DNA of 64,000 nucleotides from contig QPMI01000560.1 in the NCBI GenBank assembly GCA_004431415.1, forward strand, positions 372,001 to 436,000, in the 5' to 3' direction. Under the pieces are notes generated by a model, which saw nothing but the letters and a program-made list of their open reading frames with translations, had not been told where the DNA came from and searched no databases. Source of the DNA: Cyanophora paradoxa (Eukaryota > Glaucocystophyceae > Cyanophorales > Cyanophoraceae). A program made the translations under genes and the position numbers. This document shows, in pieces, positions 45,456 to 57,425 of this stretch; positions within the stretch are counted from its first letter, which is position 1, and the number at the start of each line of letters is the position of its first letter.

Positions 45456-47554
45456 CTAACTACTCGGGGGCTGGGGCTTTTGTTCTGCGGCGGGGGTGCC
45501 CGGGCCCTGGCGCGGCAGCCGGCAGCTGGCGCCCTCCGCGCCAGAGCCGGATCCGGAGGCGGAGGCGGATCCGGAGGCGGAGGCGGGGCGGCCCTCGGGG
45601 GGCGGGGCCTTGGGCGCGGGGCGGCGGGTGGCAAAGGGGTTGCTGAGGCCCATCTTCGCGAGGAACATCTCCGTCTGCGGGTTCACCAGCGGCTCTGCGC
45701 GGCCCCGGGTCAGCCGCGCGGGGCGAGGGGGAAGAGGGGCGAGAGGGAGCGCACGGGGCATGCCGCCGCTGCGGGGGGCGGCGGGGTCGTAGGCGGGGAC
45801 GATGCGGGCGAAGTTGTGGGGGATGGGGAGGGAGCCGTCGGGGGCGGCGCCCATGCGGGCCGCCACCTCGGCGAGCTCCTCCGCCGTCGCCCGGAAGTCC
45901 ACCCTGCCGCCCCCGGCCCGGCCCCTCGCCGCGCGCCCGCAAGCCCCGCGCCCCGGCCTGAGAGCGCCGCACCGGGCGCCCGGCTTGCGGGAGTCGCCGG
46001 GCATGTGGACGGTGCCGCCGCCGGCGCTCAGAAGCCCGTGCGTGCTGCGGGGCGGGCGCTCAGGGAAAGCGGCGGCGGGGGGGCGGGCGGGGGGGCGGGC
46101 GGGCCTGCGGAGGACGGCGAGCCACTCGGGGTCGTACTCGAAGCGAAGCGGGCCCCGCGCCTCCCCCACGTCGATCACCTGCCGCCCCTCCGTTCGAGGC
46201 GGGGCGGGCGGAGCGGGCGGAGCGGGGCGGGCGGGGCGGGGGCGCCTCGATGTAGTCGGGGCGTTTGCGGCACTTGTCGAGGCCGAGGAAGAGGGTCTCG
46301 CCCCCCGCCGGCCCCGCGTGCCGCACGGCGGCCTCGAAGCGGGCGTGCATGTGGCCCGAGAGCCAGCGGGCGGGGCGCAGGGAGGCGAGGAGGCGGGCCC
46401 CCGCGGGGCTCCCTAGGGTCCCCGCCTCGACGTCGGGGCGGAAGCGGGGGAAGCGGCGGAGGAGGCCCTCGCGGTCGCCGTGCTCGTAGACGCCGCGGGG
46501 CCAGTCGTGGCTCATGAAGAGCTCCGGGGGCGAGGCGAGCTGCTCCAGGCGGAACACCTCCAGCTCCCGCACGTAGTACCTGCGCCGCCCCTCAGAGACG
46601 AGGAGGAGAGCGCGGATCGGAGGGGGCGAGGCGAGGCGCACGCGGAGTAGATGGAGTTCTCGGTGTAGGGCGGTGCCTCGAAGTGGCCGATCTTGAAGTG
46701 CCGCTCGCTGTAGATCCCCGAGATGCCCCCGATGCGCACGCCCCCGAACCGCACCACCCCGGCCCTGCTCGAGCGACGCCGGGCCCCTCAGACGGGGCTG
46801 GGCCGGCCCCGGGCGGGCCGCGGGCGTCTGGCGCGGCACCTGCCGAGGTAGTAGACGTTGGGGCAGACCCAGCCGCCCCAGTAGAGCTCGCGGAGGTGGT
46901 TCGACGCCTCGTGGTTGCCCCCGATGAAGAGCGTCGGCACGGGTGCCTCCAGCTCCCCGCTGTAGTACCGGCAGTACTCTGCGCCCCCGCGCTCGCATCT
47001 GGCCGGCGCGGCTCGGGGTCGGCAGGTCGAAGGGAAAGCGCACGGCCCATCTGGCGGGGCCAGCGTCAGCGGCGGCGGGGGCGCGGGGTCGTCAGGGATC
47101 GAAAGGGCGCACGTGTCTGTACTTCGGGGGGCAGGCCTTGCACTCCAGATCGTCCTCTGCGACGGGTCAGCGGCCGCTCTAGATACGAAGGAGCGCACGC
47201 TCTCAGGCCGTAGATCTAGATATCGATCTAGACCCGCGGGCCGTGTGCGTCCAGCCGCGGCGCACCGTTGCGAACGGCCTCAAAATCACCGCAGCCTGCC
47301 GAGCCATCAGCTGTTTTAAGCTGCGCATGCGGTTGCGCAGCGCGGTCGCATACGCACACAAGAGAAGGTCGATCTTCTGGCCCCCCGCCCGCTCAAGGGC
47401 CGCGACGTGCCCGTAGATCGTTTCGAGCTCTCCGTGAGCGCAGCCTACCACGGCGATCTGCGGCGTACACGTCGGCGCGACGGCCGCAGCGTGGCGCGGA
47501 TCGGAACAGCGGCTGGGGCCGCAATTGCATGCGTAATTGCGGGCGCACCCGCAT
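45456..47554 (-). CDS. DBR1: RNA lariat debranching enzyme
   Basis: Eleven exons: 47549-47554, 47358-47457, 47266-47295, 47109-47156, 46840-46978, 46642-46764, 46246-46579, 46105-46178, 45985-46044, 45770-45903 and 45456-45694. The first coding exon has only six bases (Met-Arg); joined to the next it gives [17 protein letters not shown], the expected N-terminus. Metallophosphoesterase motifs follow: [36 protein letters not shown] and SGHMHARF, then [10 protein letters not shown]. The enzyme cuts the 2'-5' bond of excised intron lariats. Five introns start with GC. A Pro/Ser/Gly-rich tail extends the C-terminus. In a genome with so many short introns the enzyme should be heavily used. Confidence 0.95.
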
Positions 47555-48053
47555 GGCTAGAGACCGGGTGGACGCTTTCTGTTCCGGCGGCGTCGGCGTC
47601 GGCGATACTGCTTGGCGGCCGAATGGGAGGGAACGCGTCGGAGCTGCTAGCTCGGTGTGCGCGGAGGCGGAAGACCCGTCGGACTGTGATCTCGAGCATC
47701 GCGCATCGTTCCGGGGGCCCGTCCGAAGCGCTCAGAGCCTTCGAATTCTGACCAGCCTCGCATGAAGCCGTCAGCATACCCCCCCCCCCCTCTCCCCGGG
47801 AGACTCCCCCCACCCCTTCCTTCACCGCCGCCCGCTACGATGCATTGCGCGCGGGCAGGGGGGGCGCGCTGCCAAGCCAGCTAGGGGCGACGCCACCTCG
47901 GGCCTTGTCCCTCCCAATGCCCGACCCCGCCCGCGGCGCTAGCGCTGGCCGCGGCCCGGCAAGCCTGATGCCTTCGGCATAACGATGTGCATTGCGAGCG
48001 GAACAGCGCGGCGGGAACGTCGACTAGGCACTACGCGAAATTCCGTCCGGCCT
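47555..48053. other. Intergenic region
   Basis: No gene supported. The first part precedes DBR1 and presumably holds its promoter; it contains a C/T-rich tract (47778-47825). Confidence 0.4.
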
Positions 48054-49962
48054 CTAATCGAGGGCCTGGCAGCAGAGGTAGGCGCAGCAGGCGCAGCAGA
48101 GCATGGGGCAGCACTGCTCCATGCCGCCCATCCCGGGGCGCCCGTAGCCTGCGGAGGAGGCGCTCAGGGGGCGAGTGAACGCGAGGGGGGACAGGGCGGG
48201 AAGGGCGGACCGCCGCCGTAGCCGCCCATCATGCCGCCCATAGGGTTGCCGCCCATCATGCCGCCCATCATGCCGCCCATGGGGTTGCCGCCCATCATCC
48301 CCCCCATCATCCCGCCCATGGGGTTGCCCATCATCCCGCCCATGCCGCCCATCATCGGCCCGCCGAAGCCGCCGCCGTAGCCGGGGCGGGGGCCTCCCAT
48401 GCCGCCCATAAGCGCCATGCCTGCGCGGCGCGGCGGGGGTCAGCCTCGGTCCAGGAGGGAGGGGCGGGAGGGGAGGAGGGAGGAAGTGGAGGGGGTAAAA
48501 GCTCACCGGCCATGGGGAGGAGCATGTCGCCGAGGCCGCGGTCGCGGGCGACGGGCTGCGCCGGCTTGCTCTGCCCGAAGCACGCGAAGAGGCCGCCGGA
48601 CTCGGAGAAGCTCATCGGCGCCGGGGCGTAGATGAGGCCCGTCTTGGCGGTCACGTTCGCCCCGCCCGAGGCCAGCACGCGGTTCGCCGCCGCCCGCCCC
48701 TCGTCGTTCAGGTTCGTCTCGAAGCGCCCGTCGCCGAGCTCGATCGAGGTCCGCAGCGCCGCCACTGCCCGCGCGGGCGGCCCCTCAGCCGCGCTGGACG
48801 CGAAGGCGAAGGCGGCGGCGGGGAGGGGGAGGGCGGACGGAAGAAGAAGACGTTGGAGTGGAGGGCGCCGTACTCGGGGCCCTGGTGGCCCGGGTCCCGT
48901 TCCGCCTCCATCACCGCCACGTCCCCCGCCGCCGCCAGCACGGCGCCCGTCTCCCCCCGCTTGATCGCCTGCGTCAGCTGGTACACGTCGCTCCCGAGCT
49001 GCCGCGCGTTGCGGCCCGGCGCGCGGATGTTCGCCACGATCGCCGCCGGGCTCGCGTTCGCCGGCACGCCACCCTCCAGCGGCTTCGCGTCCAGTACGCT
49101 CCCGAACTGCGGGCCAGCCTCTCGGCCGGCGCCGGTGCAGGCGCAGGCGCCGGGGCGGGCGGGCCGCACCTTGGCGTAGTAGCGCTCGTAGAGGGCGAGG
49201 AGCGCGGGGCGGCGCTTCAGGGCCGCCTCGTACGGCGCGCGGCGGTGCGTCGCGTTGAAGCTGCGGGGGAGCGCGCGCGTGAGCTCGAGGGCGCGCCGGC
49301 CGGGGCGGGGGCGGGGTCCAAGCGGGCGCACGCGGTGTTGAAGATGCGGAGCTGGAGGTTGGGGTCCTGGGTCTGGGCGATGCTGTTGAGCGCGTCCAGG
49401 CCGCCCTCCTCCGCGAACACCGTCGGCTTGACTGCGCGCCCCGCGCGTCAGCTGCATCTGCACCATTTGCAACCGCCGCGGCCGCTTCGCTTCCCGCCGC
49501 GTCGCCGGGCGTTCTCAAGGCGGTTTAGGCGAGCTATCGCGGTGACTCTGACAGCTAGAGCGCCGGAAGTGGGGCCCGGTTCGAGCTAGGGCGCGCTGGT
49601 TTCCGGCCGTGCGTTTTTCTTGTCCTTGAGGAATCAGGCGGGGCAAGGAGACTTACTGTCGCCGGATGCGAGCGCATGGTTGTACCTGCGTCGGCCGTCA
49701 GCTCAGCGAGGCTCGCGCGAGGGGGTCTTCAGGCACGACCCGGCCGACGACGCGTAACCGACTACATCGAATTAGAGGCGGGGAGCTTCCGAAACGCTTT
49801 CGCTGCCCTTTATAGCCCTAGCATGACCTCTATCGGCCGGCGAAATGCGCCGCCAGCTCTTGCGAGAGGAGCACAGAAAACGCACTGGGTGAGCTGCTCA
49901 GTCAGGAGCGGAACATTCTGGCGGTTCTGCTGGATGGTGCTAATCAGCTGCCGGGAGTTCAT
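48054..49962 (-). CDS. Unrecognised protein with Gly/Met repeats and Cys-rich tail
   Basis: Exons 49886-49962, 49657-49685, 49332-49431, 49170-49260, 48839-49106, 48507-48764, 48211-48420 and 48054-48148, all joining in phase with GT introns. The start MNSRQLISTIQQNRQ leads into a helical domain (VFAEEGGLDALNSIAQTQD, then YEAALKRRPALLALYERYY) of about 230 residues, a GLFACFGQSKP segment, a run of MGGMMGG and GNPMGG repeats, and a tail CCPMLCCACCAYLCC. The Cys-rich end resembles palmitoylated or CYSTM-type membrane-associating tails. No family recognised for the body. It is divergent from the TPR gene starting 93 bp away. Confidence 0.75.
48225..48345 (-). repeat. Gly/Met-coding tandem repeat
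   Basis: Units based on CCCATCATGCCGCCCAT repeat along the exon and encode alternating GGMM and GNPM blocks. Confidence 0.85.
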
Positions 49963-50054
49963 CTTTGCGAGCTGGCTGCGAACTTCGTTGCGAAGGCCTC
50001 GTACCCCCCGATAGCCCCCGTAAGAGCCCCGTTGAACCTTGGCTTTTGCCAGCG

Positions 50055-51518
50055 ATGCGGCCCTCGGCGTTGTTCCGCGCTGCCCAGGCCGTTGCACCGA
50101 TCAAATCGGCCTCGCGAACGGTGGCCCAGCGTGCGCGGGGAGTTGCAACCTTGCCGGCCGCTCTGGGCGCGCCGCCGGCCGGCGCTGCGCATCGCGGCTT
50201 GCGCCGCGTCCCGCGGAGGCTCCTCTCGTCCGACAGCAAGCTCCCCGTCTTCGACGATCCCAACCCAGGCCCAAGCGCCGCGCCGCCGGACGCCAACGCT
50301 GAGCCGGAGCAGCCGGCTGCGACGGAGGAGAACCTCAAGTTCGTTCACGCCGCGCCGCGCGGGCCGCCCCACATCTAGCTAAGCGGCGAGGCGGCGCGCG
50401 GGACCTGACGCGCCTCGCGTTCTCGTGCAGGCACCTGAACGAGCACGTGACGACCTGCTACGCCGCGGGCATGTACCGCGACGTGCGCGGCGCGGCGCGG
50501 CCGTTTGCCGCGCGCCGGCGCTCAAGCGCCCGTCCGAATCCGCCGCCGCGCAGGCGCTGGAGGCGGCGCTGATGGCGGCGGGGGTGGCGAAGGCGCTCTT
50601 CGGGGACGCGCACCCGGCCGTCGGCAGCGCGCTGAACAACCTCGCCCTCATCCACAAGTCCCTCGGCGAGGTCTGCCCCCCCCCCGCCCCGCTCCGCCCC
50701 GCCGGCGCCGCCTCAGAGCGCGGGGGCGCAGTACGACGAGGCGGCGCGGCTGTTCAGCGAGGCGCTGAAGGTGTACTCGGCGGTGCACGGGAACGAGCAC
50801 GCATCGACGCTCACCTGCATGCTCAACTTCGCCGCCGTCCTCCGCGCCGTCGGCGACCTCGACCGCGCCCTCCCCGTCTACAAGAAGGCCCGCCCGCTTC
50901 GTCCAAGTCGAAGTCTAAGTTTCGCTTTACCTAAGCTGACTCAGGTGGTGGAGGGGCGGGGGGCGGCGAGCGGGGAGCGGAGCGTGGAGTACGCGGTGGC
51001 CCTCTCGCACCTCGCGGGGCTCCACAGGGACCGCGGCGAGGCCGGCGAGGCCGAGCGCGCCTACGGCCTCGCCCTCGATGCCGCCCGCGGGGCGCCCCCG
51101 CCGGCCGGCGGCGAGCGCTCCGCCGTCGCCGGCGCCATCCTCAACAACCTCGCCCTCCTCCTCAAGGCGCGCGAGCCAGCGCGCTCGGCCCCTGCTCTCT
51201 TCTGCCTGCTGAGGCTCTGGGCGGGGCGGCAGACGCAGGGGGAGACGGCGCGGGCGGAGGAGCTCTACAAGCAGGCGCTGGAGATCCGGCGGGAGGTGCT
51301 GGGCCCCGAGCACCCCCTCTACGCCGAGACCGTGCGCCCCCGGGGCCAGCACCAGGCCTCCTTGAAGGCCTCTGACGCCCCTCTCTTAGGTGCACAACCT
51401 GGTGGAGCTGTACAAGATGACGGGGCAGGACGACCTCTCCGTGCCCCTCCGCAAGGAGCTCGCCCGCTTCACCCCCGTCGACGTCGACCGCTCCCGCCCC
51501 GCCCGCAGGGCCCTCTAG
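50055..51518 (+). CDS. TPR protein, kinesin-light-chain-like repeats, organelle-targeted N-terminus
   Basis: The ATG at 50055 gives MRPSALFRAAQAVAPIKSAS, rich in Arg, Ala and Ser, like a mitochondrial or plastid presequence. Later exons 50431-50482, 50554-50670, 50732-50887, 50945-51166, 51233-51331 and 51390-51518 carry TPR units of the kinesin-light-chain spacing: HPAVGSALNNLALIHKSLGE, then YDEAARLFSEALKVY, then YAVALSHLAGLHRDRGEA, then AEELYKQALEIRREVLGPEH. The stop is at 51516-51518. The role is presumably a scaffold in an organelle. Introns at 50888 and 51167 start with GC. The donor of the first intron (near 50330-50365) is not fixed. Confidence 0.75.
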
Positions 51519-51732
51519 CTCCAACTGCGGCAGCCCCTGTGCTCTATGGCTGTAGCGCTCAGCGGCTCGCTAGCTGCGCATGCGCTGTAGCTTTCCGATC
51601 GCGAGTCCCCGCCGCCGCGGCCGCGCGCCGGCGCCAGGCCGCGGGCCGAGAGGATCGATTTACTGCGAGACTCTGCAGCTGAGATTTAGAGCTCGAGGCC
51701 TAGGATTTAATGTATACGTATGCGTATTCGTA

Positions 51733-51856
51733 TTGATAGTAAAGTAGTTTACTTAGGTCAACCCGCGAGTAGACGTAGAGCAGCTGTACCCGAGGCACGA
51801 CTGCCCGCCCCTCTTCAGTTGTTGTACCCCGAGTGCGCCGTCGCGCCTCGAGCTCT
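51733..51856 (+). repeat. Split direct repeat A1
   Basis: 124 bp starting TTGATAGTAAAGTAGTTTAC and ending CGAGCTCT. It matches 57426-57548 except for one extra C in a C run. Confidence 0.95.
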
Positions 51857-51881
51857 GCAGAGCGTTCCGGCCGTACGCAAC

Positions 51882-53872
51882 ATGGTTGTCGAGACCCGTG
51901 GCCGCACGGCCACTCGCGCAGCCTCGGAGGCGGGACCATCGCGGTTCCAGAGTGCACCTCCCGACCCGCGCCAACCGGAGGCGCCAGCAGCTACACCGGT
52001 AGCTACAGCGGTAGGAGATGCGGGCTCGCAGCTGCAGACGACCTCAGATCTGCAGCCGCCCGTCGGGATCGCCCCTGCGCCAGGGCTCGCCTCGCACTCC
52101 GCGCAGGCCGAGCAGCAGCATCCCGGCGGCCCCGCCGCTCCTCCTGCGTCGACAGCGAGGCTGCTGCAGCAGACTTCGCACGCGGCTGCCGCCCCCCCCG
52201 CACCCGCGGGCGGGGGTTCCGCGGCCGCGCCGTCGACCCCGGCATCCGGATCCGCGCCGCCTCAGCCCGCCCCCGTGCTCGCACCTCGCATGCCGGAGGC
52301 CGAGCTTCGCGCGCGCCGCCGGCGGGACCCCTCGCAGTCCTGCCCGGCCCCGGATCGCCGGCCCCCGTGGTGGATCTGTCACAGCTCGGCCCGATGCTGA
52401 CCCAGCAGCTCGCGGCGAGCGTGCAGCAGGCGACCGCCTCAGCGGTCGCGGCAGCGGTTGCTCCCCTGACGCGCGACCTCAGCGCCCTCGTGAGCGCCGT
52501 CGACCAGCAGCGCATGGTGCTGGCGCAGCACCAGAGCCTGCTCGAGCACGCGCAGCGGCCCGCCCCAGCCCAGGTCACGCACCTGCCGCTCGAGGCCCCT
52601 GCCCCGCTGCCGGCCCCGGCACCCCCGCCGGCGCGGCCCTGTCCCACCACGTCCCCACGGCGACCGCCGCCGTCCCTGGTGCTGTATTCGTCCCGCGGAG
52701 CGCACCGTCCCGCCCCTTCGTGCACGGCGCCGCCGCCGACCCGCCGCCCACATCGCAGACCGATGTCGATATCTCTCAGGCGGTGTCGCAGGCGCTGGCG
52801 CGCGCCCTGCCGGCGGCGCTCGCAGGGGCCGGCTTCGCGTTCGGGGTGCCGGCGCTGCGCCCCCTCGACCGACGGGAGCGCTCGCGTCAGCACCCTTCCC
52901 GCGCGCATCTTCACAGGCCCGGCCGGTGAGCGCCTCGTAGCGGCGATTCGGGCGGGGGGCCTTTCGAGCTCCGTAGGCTCTTTCTAGACCCCGTCTTCTC
53001 CCCTCCGCCACCCAGTCGGGCCTCGCGTCCTCCGCCGCGGACGCCATCGCGGTGTCCCTCGACCCCGTCTCGGGCCGGCTGGTCCTCCAGGCGCACTCCG
53101 CCTCGTCCAGCACCGGCACACAGCGCGAGCAGCTCGCCTTCCCCGACCTCCTCCTGTGCCTTCAGCTCCTCGCCTTCCAGATCTCCACGGACACCATGCT
53201 GCCGGTGGAGGAGCGCTGCCGCCGCCTCGAGGCCCTGTCCCGGCTGCAGTACGAGATCATCGTCCTTGCCCGCACGCTTCCGTGGGAGCGGGTCTTCCCG
53301 TGGGTGCAGCATCACCTTGCTGACGCCCTCGCCTGCGCCGAGGACGCCGACGGCCGGTACCGCGCCCTTGGCCACCACAGCATGGCTCTCCTCGCGCGCA
53401 GCCTGCCCGAGGGGGGGCTCGGGCTCGGGGGCCCCCTCCCCTTTCACGCCGGCAGCATCGTGGCCTCGGCCGCCGCCGTCGATGCAGCCGCCCGTCCGGC
53501 CGGCGGCGGCCGGGCGTCACGCGCCAGCGCCGCGGCGCGCCCGCCGCGGCCTCGGCGGTCGCCGCGCTCGCGTCCCCGCCCGGCACCGCGCCCAGCGGCG
53601 ACACTCGGGCCGCCTCCGGCTCCGGCCGCTCGCGGTCCCGGGCCGTACAGGATGCCCTCGACCGTGGCGCCGTCTGGCACACCGAGGACCCGCGCTACTT
53701 CGGCGTCAGCCCCGCCATCTGTTGGTGCTTCAACCAGGGCATCTGCAAGAACGCCGTCAGCGACGGCGTCTGCTTCTTCGGGCGCCACATCTGCGCCCAG
53801 TGCCACAGCCGGGACCACCCCGACTGCGCGCGCCGTGCCGCCACCGGCGCCGGCGCCGTCGGCCCTTCCTGA
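51882..53872 (+). pseudogene. Gag-like region of the retroelement, frame-broken
   Basis: It starts MVVETRGRTATRAAS at 51882 with a Pro/Ala-rich segment, then a helical part (LTQQLAASVQQATASA, later MLPVEERCRRLEALSRLQYE), and ends with a Cys/His cluster (CWCFNQGICKN, FGRHICAQCHSRDHPDC) at about 53715-53840, before TGA at 53870-53872. Coding shifts frame around 52330, 52650, 52920-53000 and 53450-53640. The cluster may bind RNA like retroviral nucleocapsid. Confidence 0.7.
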
Positions 53873-54559
53873 GCACCCCCCGCAGGCGGCCGCAGTTCCC
53901 GCTCCCTGCGGCGCGCCAGACGCGGAGCATCATAGGAGCCCTCCGGAGGCGGTGGCGCCCCCTCTGGCGGCAGCGGTGCGCCCATCGCCGCCGTCCCCGC
54001 CTCCGCCCCCTTCGGTCTCGGTCGCGGCCCTCCCGCGGCTAAGTCCGATCGCCCCCCCCTCGGCATCTTCCCCCCGGGCTTCGCCCGTCCGGGCACCCGG
54101 TGTTATACCAGCGTCCAATGTCCTGGGCCGTTGCGTCCAGCGGCCTAGCGGACAGGACGTTGCGTCTGTTGTCCCCGAGACCCGCAGTTCGACTCCGTCC
54201 GGGTCCACTTCCGCCGCTTCGAATCCGGAGCGGCGCGTTTCCACGGCGACCGCCGTTGCCCACGCCCAAGACCCGCGCTCGATTCCCGCCGGGTCCTCTT
54301 TCGCCGCTTCGACTCCGGAGCGGCCCCCTTCCACGTCGGCGGCAGCTACCGCGCCGCGCGCGCGCCCGCGCGCATCCGCAAGCAACCGCTGGCCCCCCTT
54401 TCGACACGACCGTCCCACCTACCCCACCAGTGCCGTCGGCGGCGCCACGCTCCCTCCGGGACTGGCGCCCACGCCCGTGAACCTCCCCAACCTTCTGCAG
54501 CGCTGACGGACCATCCGGACCCCACGCTCGCCGCCCGCCTGTCCCAGGGCTTCACTCAC

Positions 54560-56080
54560 GGCTTCCCCTGCTCTACCGCGGGCCACCCTACTCGGCGGTC
54601 CACAGGCCCCATCCCACGGCGCTGGAGCATCTCGACGCCGTTCGGGCGGACGTCGCCAAAGAGCGGGCTGCGGGACGCATGGCCGGCCCTTTCCCGCATC
54701 CGCCCTTCGCCCCCTTCGTCGCCTCGCCACTCGGCGCGGTGCCGAAGAAGCGCTCCCACCCGCCCAAGTGGCGGCGCATCACCGACCTCTCCTATCCCCG
54801 CTTCCGCGGCTTCAGCGTCAACCGCGGCATCGACAATGCCCCCTCCACTACACCTCCCTTCGGTGGCAGACGCGATTGAGCTCATCATCACGCTGGGACG
54901 GCTCACACAGCTGGGCAAGGCCGACGTACGCGACGCCTTCCGCCTCCTGCCGGTTCGCCCGGAGGACTACTGGCTGCTAGGTGCCGCCCTCCCCTCCGAG
55001 GATCCACCCGCCCGGCGAGTACGACTTCTACTACGACATGGCCCTCCCGTTCGGCGGCCGCTCCTCCCACGCACGTTCGAGGACCTCGGGCAGGCCCTCG
55101 ACCATGTCCTCCGCCGGGCCGGTGTCCTCTTCCTGCGCTACGTCGACGACATCCTTGTGCTCGGGCGCCCTGGCACCGCCGAGTGTGCACAGTCGATGGA
55201 GGCCCTGCAGGCCATCTGCTCCCACCTGGGCATCCCACTGGCCGCGGAGAAGCTGGAGGGGCCCGCCTTCCGCTTAGTCTTCCTTGGCGTTGAGCTCGAC
55301 ACCGAGGCGATGGAGGCGCGCCTCTCCGCCGGCCGCTACGAGGACCTCGTGTCACTCCTCGGCCGCTGGGAGGGAAAGCGGCACGCACCCGGCATGACCT
55401 CCAGTCCCTCGCCGGTCTCCTCACCTCCGCCACCGCCGTCATCCCCCCGGCCGCTTCTTCCTCCAGCGCGTGCTGAGTCTCATCTCTGCCCTGCGCGAGG
55501 ACCACCACCGTGCCACGCTCCACCCGGCTTCCACGCAGACCTCCGTTGGTGGCGCTTCCTGCTTGCCGAGCGGCACGGCGTCCGCCTCCTCCCCGCTCAG
55601 CCCGCTGGGCCGACTCGCGGGAGCTACGCCTGGAGACTGATGCCAGCGGCGTGGGCTTTGGCGCCGTCTTTGGCGACGCCTGGCTCTTCGGCGCCTGGGC
55701 CGACCACCCCGACATCCTGCCAGCATGCCCTGGCGCGAGCTCATGGCGATCGTCATCGCCGCCGCCACGTGGGGCCCCAGTGGCACCGCCGGCGGATTAA
55801 CTTCCACACCGACTGCGAGCCGGTTGCCCTTGCCATTGCCAACGGCTACTCCCCCGCCCCGGCTTCGCCACCCTCCTCCGCACCCTCTATGCCCTTTCCG
55901 TCCTCCACTCTTTCGAGTTTCGCGCCACGCACATCGCTGGCCTGTCTAACGTCCTGGCCGACCCCTCTCCCGCCTCCAGATCGAGCAGTTCCGCCGACTG
56001 CACCGGTCAGCGGATTCTTTGCCGACCCCGCCTGCTGGCCGTCGATCGACCCCTTGCCGCCCTCGCCACGCACCTCTACA
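54560..56080 (+). pseudogene. Reverse transcriptase and RNase H of the retroelement, frame-broken
   Basis: RT motifs in order: PKWRRITDLSYPRFRG, LGKADVRDAFRLLPV, FYYDMALPFGGRSS and LRYVDDILVLG, then RLVFLGVELDT. RNase H follows with LRLETDASGVGFGA and INFHTDCEP, then HIAGLSNVLADP. These lie in two to three frames, with breaks near 54850, 55010-55060, 55400, 55790 and 55965. Together they would copy element RNA to DNA. Confidence 0.85.
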
Positions 56081-57064
56081 TGTCCGGCTTAGCGGCCAGC
56101 ACCCGCAGGAGCTACTCGTACCCGCAGCGCGAGTTCATCGAGTTCTGCCTCCAGCGGGGTCTGCACGACAGGCAGGGCTCGGTCCTGCCGGCGTCGGAGG
56201 CTACACTCTGCTTCTTCGCGGCGCACCTCTTCCGCCGTGGCGGCGTCGCCCGCCATCCATCCGCACGTACATCACGGCCGTGCAGTCGCTGCACGTCGAC
56301 TCCGGCTTCAGCACTTTCTGGGGCTCCATGCCGCGCCTCGCCCGGCTCCTCGAGGGCATCGCCCGCGTGGCCGACCCTCGCCCCAAACTCCGCCGCGACC
56401 CGATCACGCGCGGACAGCTCAGTGACCTCGCCCAGTATGCAGCCGCCCACCCGTCACCTGAGACGCGGCTCCTCTGGGCCGCCTTTTCCACCGCCTTCTT
56501 CGGCTTCTTCCGCTGCAGCGAGGTCTGTGCTGTCCGCCTCCCTGTGCCCGACCCGGCCCGGCTCTTCCAGCGCCGCGACCTCCGCTTCTTCACGGACGAG
56601 GGCGAGAGCTTCGCCCGCCTCCGCCTGAAGAAGTCGAAGACCGATCAGCGAGGCCAGGGCTGTGACGTCGACATTCCCATGTCGGCGGCCTGGAGTGCGC
56701 TCACTGCGCCCTCGAGGCCCTCGCCCTCTCCTGGACGGGCCCCGCCCGCCCTGACGCCTACATCTTCGCACATGCCGCCACCGGCCAGCCGCTGACCCGT
56801 TCGGAGCTGCATGCCGCCCTCCGCAACTGGCTCCACGCCCTCGGCTACGCAGCCGACCCCCTGCTGCCGCACAGCTTCCGCATCGGCGCCGCCACCGCGG
56901 CGTTCGAGGCCGGCCTCCCTGACTACGCTATCCAGCTCCTCGGCCGCTGGCGGTCCGACGCTTTCCAGCTGTACATCCGTGCGCGCCCCGAGCTCGTCCG
57001 CCGCCAGCGGGGCCTCCTCCTCGCCAGCAGCCACGCGCCCCCAGCCGCAGTGCCCTCCAGCTGA
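56080..57064 (+). pseudogene. Tyrosine recombinase of the retroelement, frame-broken
   Basis: ATG at 56080 gives MSGLAASTRRSYSYPQREF, a core-binding start. Catalytic-domain residues are the Arg in FFRCSEVCAV, HSFRIGAATAA (His-x-x-Arg), LGRWRSDAF and the Tyr in LYIRARPEL. Frame breaks near 56250 and 56690-56720. It would integrate the circular DNA copy without target duplication. TGA at 57062-57064. Confidence 0.88.
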
Positions 57065-57135
57065 CCTTCATTCATCACACACCTCTCTCCATGGGTGCCA
57101 GCGCGCGGCGCCCACTTCGCAGCCGCCGCCCGCCT

Positions 57136-57425
57136 CGGCGCCTTGGTCCTGCCTCTCCCTGCTTCACGTACCTAGGCCAGACTGCCGTACCCAGGACAGG
57201 TGTTGCGAACTAGCCCTAGTTCACGTACCCCTCTGCCTGCTACGGACTCTAGCCCAGTTTCACGCTCAGGATTTTCACAGGCCCGAGGCAGTCCCCTTCT
57301 TGGCACCCATTTCGAGTTGTGTATGCATATACTAGATTAGCATATGACCATGCTAGCGACGCAGAGCTCACAGCACTGCGGGGAGTGTACCCCTCTATTG
57401 CTAAGAGTAAACTCGCTAGGGTTGA
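57136..57425 (+). repeat. Split direct repeat B1
   Basis: 290 bp beginning CGGCGCCTTGGTCCTGCC and ending GCTAGGGTTGA, directly followed by A2. It matches 57574-57864 with a few C-run indels and one base change. Confidence 0.95.

Noticed and set aside
49500-49660. A separate start for the Gly/Met-repeat gene near 49450-49518
   Set aside because: No ATG in the right frame; two upstream exons (49657-49685, 49886-49962) join in phase and supply a normal ATG.
52000-53000. Host gene interpretation of the Pro/Ala-rich frames
   Set aside because: They lie between A1 and the Cys/His cluster and fit the gag position of the retroelement.
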